Part shown: piece after piece, positions 21,920 through 26,869 of the stretch
Layout: the number at the start of each line of letters is the position of its first letter
Numbering within the stretch: the stretch's first letter is position 1
Assembly (NCBI GenBank): GCA_035479015.1
Contig: DATIJC010000033.1
Span: 1 to 26,869 of the forward strand
Direction: 5' to 3'
DNA from: DATIJC01 sp035479015
Lineage (GTDB): Bacteria; Patescibacteriota; Microgenomatia; UBA1400; UBA12028
Length of the DNA stretch: 26,869 nt
Notes under the pieces: model-generated
Databases searched by the model: none
What the model was told of the DNA's origin: nothing
What the model saw: the letters and a program-made list of their open reading frames with translations, nothing else
Translations under genes and position numbers: made by a program

Positions 21920-21950
21920 TCGATATACGATATACAAAATACGATATACA
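21919..21950. repeat. Right inverted repeat beside the four-helix-bundle gene
   Basis: CGATATACGATATACAAAAT and ACGATATACA are the reverse complement of the unit found at 21521-21553, giving the gene imperfect terminal inverted repeats. Confidence 0.6.
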
Positions 21951-21952
21951 CA

Positions 21953-21981
21953 AAAACAATAGCGCAAAGCGCTATTGTTTT
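21953..21981. terminator. Bidirectional terminator between the four-helix-bundle gene and the minus-strand operon
   Basis: AAAACAATAGCGC/GCGCTATTGTTTT, 13 perfect pairs with loop AAA, and T-runs on both strands. The TAG stop of the minus-strand gene (21972-21974) lies within it. It shares the core TAGCGC/GCGCTA with the hairpin at 21494-21520. Confidence 0.88.
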
Positions 21982-24023
21982 GGCACCTCTGGCACGCCAG
22001 AGTTACTCGCTAATCCCGAATCATTCGGGAGATTGAGAGGTCCTGGGAGTGGCGTGGGCGAGGGGACAGCCGAGGTTTTACCTGTTGTTGTCTTCGCAGT
22101 CTTCGCATTTTCCGCCGCTTGCTTTGCTTCCAAATCCTTTTGCACAGCACCAAGTTGGTCTTTGACCTTCTGGTAGTCTGGTTGGTCAGACTTGAGGACT
22201 GAGAGTGTCTGCTGCAGATAAGCGAATTGCTGTACTTCATTGTTCTCACTCTTTGCGATGTCAGCTAAGTTATAGTAGGCATTGGCAAAATCCGGCTTAA
22301 GCTGTGCAGTTTGCAAGAACATTTGTTTGGCCTGTTCATTATTTTGCAACTGTCTGTACAGACTACCTAGGTTGAAGCGGATATTTGGATCACTTGGCGC
22401 TGTCTGGATAGCTTGAATGTAAGCGGCAACTGACCACTGATCAGCCTGTTGGACAGAGCCGACGAGCGATGAGTAGATACTTGAGAGCGTCTCCCAGTTG
22501 GCCGTCGTATTTGGATCCAATGATGATGCTGTTTTGGCCTCATTGATGGCCTGCTGCACGAGGGTCAATACCGTTTGTTTGTCGGCGTCGGAGACTTTAT
22601 CGCCTTTTGCCTGCGCAATCGATTGGGCAATTGAGAGGTTGGTCAGCGCAAACGAGCGGTGGTAACTTTCATTAAATGGATTGAGTTGGATGGCCTGTAG
22701 CGTACCATCATAAGTACCTTTGGCATCATTTTTTCGAAGCGCGATAAGAGCACTGGCAAAGTGATTGTCTGCAGCGAACACGCGCACCGTGCCAAACAAA
22801 GCGACAAGTGCCACAATGACGCCGATAGCGCCGACAATAGATGAAACGAACGTGGAACGGTGTGTCACACCGTGTTCATCACCGATAGCGATGTTTAGCG
22901 TAAATCCTTTTTCACTCACGCCACGATTTTCACTGTGTTGCAGAGTAATCCACCCGACTAGTAGTGCACATAATAATACGAGCAGCACAGAACTGGGAGG
23001 GAAGAAGATGAAGATGAGTAGGAGCACGACACTAGCCACTGCAAACGGTAAATCCTGACGGCTGGCACCTTTTAAGTTGCTCAAGGTTGCGAGAAAGATT
23101 AACACAAAGGCCGCAAAACCTACCACTCCTTGGACGGTCAGCATTTCCAAGAAGAGATCACGGGCGTTGCCAAACCGTACAAACCAAGTAGTGCTATTGT
23201 TGAGTGCCACTGGGCGGAAGGCGGTGAAGGCATTGGCATACGTGCTACTGCCTACCCCGAAGATAGCGCTCTTCGGATTTTTCATCACATCGAGGGCAAT
23301 ACTCCAGCTATCTTGAAAAGATAGAAATGAGGGGGCGAGTGGTTTTCCTGGAAGCAGAAAGCTGCCTGTAACCACGATACCAGCCACAAAAATGCCAGAT
23401 ACAGCGAGCAGTAGTACGCGCTCCATATTTCTGCGCGAGCTGATGGCTTTGGTGAGGGATAGCGCTAACACCACTGCCATATAGAGCAGTGAGAGCACGG
23501 TTCCGCCCGTGAGCGCAAAGTCGCCGGTAGTAGGCAGTTGCAAATTAAATGAACTATTGAGGAAACTTCCAGTAGAAATGCCAAAGAGCCCTCCTATTGT
23601 GACCAGGGCGACCAGCACTCCTGAAAGCATAAGTGCATTTTCAATGAGCTTGATGGCTTGTTTGGTCATGAGTGATGGAGCGATCAAAACAAACACGGCG
23701 ATCGCAATGTAGAAACCACCGCGGTCAGCAAGCGATCCAAAGCGGTTATTGGTCGTGAGGATTAGCGTGGTGATGGTTGATACGCCAAACAACGCAAAGG
23801 GAACTGTCCAGCGGGAGAGCAATAACATCACGCGCTTGGTCAGAATGGTCTGCACTGACCAGAGGATGAGTAGGATGGCTGTCACACCAATGAAGGCAAA
23901 GCGCTTAGTACTGTCAAAAATATCACTGGTATATGGGAAGAACAGAATAGGCGAGGCAAACACCAGTGCGGCCACGAGCAGTGTAGAAATGTGTCGGATA
24001 GTGTTTACAGCTTTTTCTTGCAT
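21972..24023 (-). CDS. Polytopic membrane protein with O-antigen-ligase-like part and C-terminal TPR
   Basis: 683 aa. About ten membrane helices occupy residues 13-415, with a large loop around 230-290 (PKSAIFGVGSSTYANAFTAF), the arrangement of the Wzy/WaaL O-antigen ligase/polymerase superfamily. Residues about 425-625 are helical TPR repeats (WSVAAYIQAIQTAPSDPNIR, FNLGSLYRQLQNNEQAKQMF). The tail is Pro/Thr/Lys-rich. Such proteins may join or polymerise surface glycans or glycosylate proteins, with pilin and surface-protein glycosylation an attractive link to the neighbours, but the activity is not shown. A strong SD AAGGAG overlaps the end of the upstream gene 3 bp away, so translation is coupled. 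Confidence 0.85.
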   Translation of the reverse strand: MQEKAVNTIRHISTLLVAALVFASPILFFPYTSDIFDSTKRFAFIGVTAILLILWSVQTILTKRVMLLLSRWTVPFALFGVSTITTLILTTNNRFGSLADRGGFYIAIAVFVLIAPSLMTKQAIKLIENALMLSGVLVALVTIGGLFGISTGSFLNSSFNLQLPTTGDFALTGGTVLSLLYMAVVLALSLTKAISSRRNMERVLLLAVSGIFVAGIVVTGSFLLPGKPLAPSFLSFQDSWSIALDVMKNPKSAIFGVGSSTYANAFTAFRPVALNNSTTWFVRFGNARDLFLEMLTVQGVVGFAAFVLIFLATLSNLKGASRQDLPFAVASVVLLLIFIFFPPSSVLLVLLCALLVGWITLQHSENRGVSEKGFTLNIAIGDEHGVTHRSTFVSSIVGAIGVIVALVALFGTVRVFAADNHFASALIALRKNDAKGTYDGTLQAIQLNPFNESYHRSFALTNLSIAQSIAQAKGDKVSDADKQTVLTLVQQAINEAKTASSLDPNTTANWETLSSIYSSLVGSVQQADQWSVAAYIQAIQTAPSDPNIRFNLGSLYRQLQNNEQAKQMFLQTAQLKPDFANAYYNLADIAKSENNEVQQFAYLQQTLSVLKSDQPDYQKVKDQLGAVQKDLEAKQAAENAKTAKTTTGKTSAVPSPTPLPGPLNLPNDSGLASNSGVPEVPKQ

Positions 24024-24026
24024 GAT

Positions 24027-24656
24027 TTACTCCTTATACCATTGAAATGGAACTATCGTATTTGTCGGGACTGAAATTGAAACTGTGAAGCCTTTCCCAT
24101 CTTCTTTGTTTGAAACTGAAAGAATGGCATTGGTTTTTACTGAGGGAATCAGTGTAATTATCGTCGAGCTGGTTATTTGTGCATAAGGAATAAATACACT
24201 TGAAATGCCTGCTGGAATGTTTGCTTCGTTTATTTTTGTATTTACTGTTGCCTGCGTACTGGTTTCCTGCGTACTGTTTTGTGCGGCTGACGCGATTTGT
24301 TGAGTTATGGGAGCGCTGGTGGACAAAAGCGCCTGCGCTTGGGAATCGAGCCGCGATGCTAGCCCTTGATCACTGTTTTCCAAGACTCGCGCTCTATTTT
24401 TGAAATATGCGGCGAGTGATATTTCATCATCATGAGGAAGAGAAATAGAGAGATTAGAGCTTAGAGCATAGAGATTAGAGCCAGATGCTGACAAAAACTG
24501 CAAAGGCTGCACAGAAGATGCAATCAGTGCGCCAGCAGGAGGAAGAAGAGCAGAAAAAATCACTGCCACAACTCCAGCGACAAAAAGTTTTGATTGAACA
24601 GGGTTTGTATGTTCCAGCGCTTGAGCAAAATCGTATGTTATTGCCGTACTATTCAT
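24027..24656 (-). CDS. Membrane-anchored surface protein, small relative of the large neighbour
   Basis: 209 aa. There is a cytoplasmic start of about 22 residues, one membrane helix (about 23-47, KLFVAGVVAVIFSALLPPAG), a Ser/Ala/Gln-rich helical middle (about 80-135), and a C-terminal beta-rich domain ending GKGFTVSISVPTNTIVPFQW. That ending aligns with the end of the large protein upstream (GQFTVSLDSSIDHTVSFNWW), so the two share a C-terminal module. It lies 45 bp after the large gene and 3 bp before the membrane TPR gene. I know no named family for it; it probably displays or anchors the shared domain at the surface. Confidence 0.75.
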   Translation of the reverse strand: MNSTAITYDFAQALEHTNPVQSKLFVAGVVAVIFSALLPPAGALIASSVQPLQFLSASGSNLYALSSNLSISLPHDDEISLAAYFKNRARVLENSDQGLASRLDSQAQALLSTSAPITQQIASAAQNSTQETSTQATVNTKINEANIPAGISSVFIPYAQITSSTIITLIPSVKTNAILSVSNKEDGKGFTVSISVPTNTIVPFQWYKE

Positions 24657-24701
24657 AGAGTAATTAGCATAGGTTTTTGGCCTACTTTAATCAAGTAGTA
24701 A

Positions 24702-26869
24702 CTAGTTGATAACCCACCAGTTAAACGACACAGTGTGATCTATTGATGAATCTAACGATACGGTAAATTGACCATCCTGTTTGCTGGAAACAAATAATAC
24801 TTTGTTATTTGTACTACTTGTTGGCGTAACGTAGATGAGTGAATTTCCACCAGCTTGCGAGGAATGAATCACGAGTGACGTTTCGCCCGCATCAATGTTC
24901 GCTGTTCCTGTGCTGGCATTTGACGTACTACTTGCAGAGTTTGATGCAGTTTGCAGCGTGCCATCCGAAGCGATAATCAATTTTCTAAAGATGGCCGATC
25001 CAGATGCGTTGATCGATGCTACTTCTTGATTTTGATCATTATGAATGGCGAGCTTGGTAGTCTGAGAACCACTTGGTGTTGCCAACGTCACTGTGAGATC
25101 TTGGCCATCAAAGGAGCGCAGGGCATTGGCCATCAAATCTTCTTTGACCATTACACTTTTGGCAAACACCGCCGTAGTGTGCACTTCCAATCCTCCCTCA
25201 GGTGAGAGGAGCAGGGCGCCCGCGAGCAGATCTAGTTTGCCGCCGGTTGGTAGTATCGAAAGCGTCTTGGATGTGTCAGTGAGGGCGATAGTGGTCCCAG
25301 TGATTGCAGTCTGGCCGACTACAGCGTAGTCAGGGACGATGAGCGCCTTGGCGGTAAGCAGGTTAGCACTAGCACTAGCTGAATTCCACTGGCTCATCTC
25401 GGCTAGCATTCCCGAAATCACTGGCTGCATCTGTGGCGCCAACTGAGCGACTAGGTCATCTTTACTCAAGTAGGCGCTGGAACTAGCAGTGATTCCTTCA
25501 TGGGCTAACAGGTCATCAATGTTAGCGATCTTGTTGGCATACAGTGTGCCGGAGAAGCTGGCATCTTTGCCCATCAAGTTCTCCGCGGTCAATGTTCCCG
25601 AGACCGTAGCATTGCCTCTGATCATCAAGTTTTCTGCCAAAGTTCCTGATCCACTAGCAATGTTTGTTATTTGATACTTGTTATTTGATATTTCTGTAAC
25701 TCTCTGATCAACTACCGATGCGATTAAATCAGTAATTTTCTGCCCATTAATTGTTAAATTATCAGTTGCGATAGTTTTTGCATTCACAGCCCCGGCTTCG
25801 ATATTGGCCACTGTCAATCTGGCAAGCGCGAGCACACGGTCGACGACTGTCCCGAACGAATTTTTGATCACGTAGGATAGGGAGGCCGATGCAGTGGCTG
25901 TTTGCGCACTATCAGTCGCCGTCTGTGCTGATTCACTGGCTGTTTCAACGGTAAAGAGGTCTTCACTCGCATCTGTAGTGACGACTGTCCCCGGGTCAAT
26001 ATACGAAGTCCGCACAAAAACTGTGATCGAGGATTTGCCGTCGCTAGGATCCCAATTTTCCAAAGCCTGTCCGATGACATGTGATGCTTTATTCGCTTTC
26101 ATTGCAGTGCCCGGTTGATTTCCTGACGCTAGATAGTCTCCGATACGTATTAGTGATGAGGAGGGATCTATGGTCACTGGGACACGGCCTGTCAGCGCGA
26201 TAGGGTAACTGTGGGCAGCACTGGCGCTGGCCTGTTCTTCTTTTCCTAAGACTAGACCGGGGTCTGTTGAGACCACGCCGAATACTGTTGATGCATACGC
26301 AGTGTCTGTTTTTTTGACGTGCAGGGGGTGATCTGGATCAAGCATAACTACATCGCCAGGATTTAGCGGATCAAGTGAGTTGTAGTGTTCCGCAAGGTCT
26401 GCATTGACTGTATCAACTGTACCTGCATAGAGCGTGCCGTAGTTGTGAGCGGTTGTTACCAGAGATCGTCCAGCCGCAGCATTACCACCTGCAGAGGAAG
26501 CAGTTGCTCCGCCTGTGCCACCGGAAGGAGTGCCCGCAGTTCCATTCTTTCCGCCACCGCCACCGCCACTACCAGTGCCGACTGCATTAGTTCCACTTCC
26601 ACCAGAAGCAGCATTCGCACCACCACTCCCGGCTGTGACGGTCACAGTTCCTGTGGTCACACTGTTTCCGATAAACCAGACGCTGCCACCACTGCCGCCA
26701 CCGCCACTGCCTCCATTACCACCGCCACCACCACCGCCATTGTTTCCATTTCCTGTAGAGTTTGTCGCATTTGATCCATTTGTAACTACTGCGGTTCCAC
26801 TTGCGCCATTGGAAGTGACAGAGCCACTATTTGTAATTGTTTTTCCTGCGATGACGACAATTCCGCCAC
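24702..26869 (-). CDS. Large Gly-rich surface protein, 5' end outside window
   Basis: The frame is open to the window edge, so the start is missing; the GTG at 26660 is internal. The visible 722 residues run as follows: Gly/Ser/Asn-rich low complexity (first ~130); a domain with DLAEHYNSLDPLNPGDVVML, VFGVVSTDPGLVLG, ALTGRVPVTI and GDYLASGNQPGTAMKA, resembling the Peptidase_G2/intramolecular-chaperone-type domains of fibre proteins; an Ala/Ser/Thr heptad-like stretch (ESAQTATDSAQTATASAS); repeated NLTINGQKITDL and VSGTLTAENLMGKDASFSGT units that look like a beta-helix or fibre stalk; and the C-terminal domain shared with the next gene. It is probably a long surface adhesin. The G2-like assignment is from pattern only. 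Confidence 0.82.
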   Translation of the reverse strand, partial: GGIVVIAGKTITNSGSVTSNGASGTAVVTNGSNATNSTGNGNNGGGGGGGNGGSGGGGSGGSVWFIGNSVTTGTVTVTAGSGGANAASGGSGTNAVGTGSGGGGGGKNGTAGTPSGGTGGATASSAGGNAAAGRSLVTTAHNYGTLYAGTVDTVNADLAEHYNSLDPLNPGDVVMLDPDHPLHVKKTDTAYASTVFGVVSTDPGLVLGKEEQASASAAHSYPIALTGRVPVTIDPSSSLIRIGDYLASGNQPGTAMKANKASHVIGQALENWDPSDGKSSITVFVRTSYIDPGTVVTTDASEDLFTVETASESAQTATDSAQTATASASLSYVIKNSFGTVVDRVLALARLTVANIEAGAVNAKTIATDNLTINGQKITDLIASVVDQRVTEISNNKYQITNIASGSGTLAENLMIRGNATVSGTLTAENLMGKDASFSGTLYANKIANIDDLLAHEGITASSSAYLSKDDLVAQLAPQMQPVISGMLAEMSQWNSASASANLLTAKALIVPDYAVVGQTAITGTTIALTDTSKTLSILPTGGKLDLLAGALLLSPEGGLEVHTTAVFAKSVMVKEDLMANALRSFDGQDLTVTLATPSGSQTTKLAIHNDQNQEVASINASGSAIFRKLIIASDGTLQTASNSASSTSNASTGTANIDAGETSLVIHSSQAGGNSLIYVTPTSSTNNKVLFVSSKQDGQFTVSLDSSIDHTVSFNWWVIN

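Noticed and set aside
20293..21950. TATATCG repeats considered as a CRISPR array
   Set aside because: Unit lengths and spacing are irregular, copies are inverted, and whole pilin genes lie between them; no cas gene is present.

Overview
The window looks like a piece of a Candidate Phyla Radiation (Patescibacteria) genome. The evidence is indirect but consistent: several small GFTLIE prepilins, a sortase beside a Thr-Pro-linker surface protein, a large Gly-rich surface protein, a 23S-IVP-type four-helix-bundle gene, very short or absent leaders, and the palindromic repeats common in these genomes (the 'TGGATTCCTGCCTTCGCAGG' type). UGA is used as an ordinary stop, which argues against the UGA-recoding Gracilibacteria/Absconditabacteria. 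No biosynthetic operons are seen.

Layout. 1-658: 3' end of radA. 659-1121: a composite palindromic repeat, a good sigma70-type promoter and a ~205-nt leader holding two related hairpin units. 1122-4565: an anchored surface protein with a TPKTG sorting-type tail, a sortase, and an unknown 206-aa protein. 4598-8257: glucose-6-phosphate dehydrogenase, an RRM RNA-binding protein with its own terminator, and transcription factor Rho. 8414-9547: LysM/M23 peptidase flanked by two copies of a ~92-bp inverted-repeat element. 9664-12775: GAF histidine kinase (minus), a DRE-TIM (2-isopropylmalate synthase-like) enzyme, and a GlcG/HbpS-like protein. 12809-14779: two divergent YrdC/Sua5-like proteins and a stand-alone receiver protein. 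14843-16039: Obg GTPase. 16064-16621: two tRNA-Ala genes flanking a frameshifted GIY-YIG gene and a structured intergenic element. 16653-17191: DgkA-type lipid kinase and a tiny ORF. 17219-19870: a three-gene ABC-2 exporter (COG4586/4587/3694 type). 19836-21502: three prepilins, two sharing an identical 49-bp upstream block. 21557-21919: four-helix-bundle gene between inverted repeats. 21972-26869 (minus): a secreted/surface operon of a large Gly-rich protein (5' end outside the window), a related small anchored protein, and an O-antigen-ligase/TPR membrane protein.

Functionally the window is dominated by the cell envelope: covalent anchoring (sortase and substrate), wall hydrolysis (M23), lipid carrier phosphorylation (DgkA), export (ABC-2), pili and large surface proteins. 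Housekeeping information genes (radA, rho, obg, tRNAs) are interspersed. Most promising for follow-up are the tandem-hairpin leader RNA ahead of the sortase substrate, the symmetric bidirectional near-leaderless promoters, repeat-derived peptides inside the sortase, the pilin cassette repeats, and the shared C-terminal domain of the two surface proteins.
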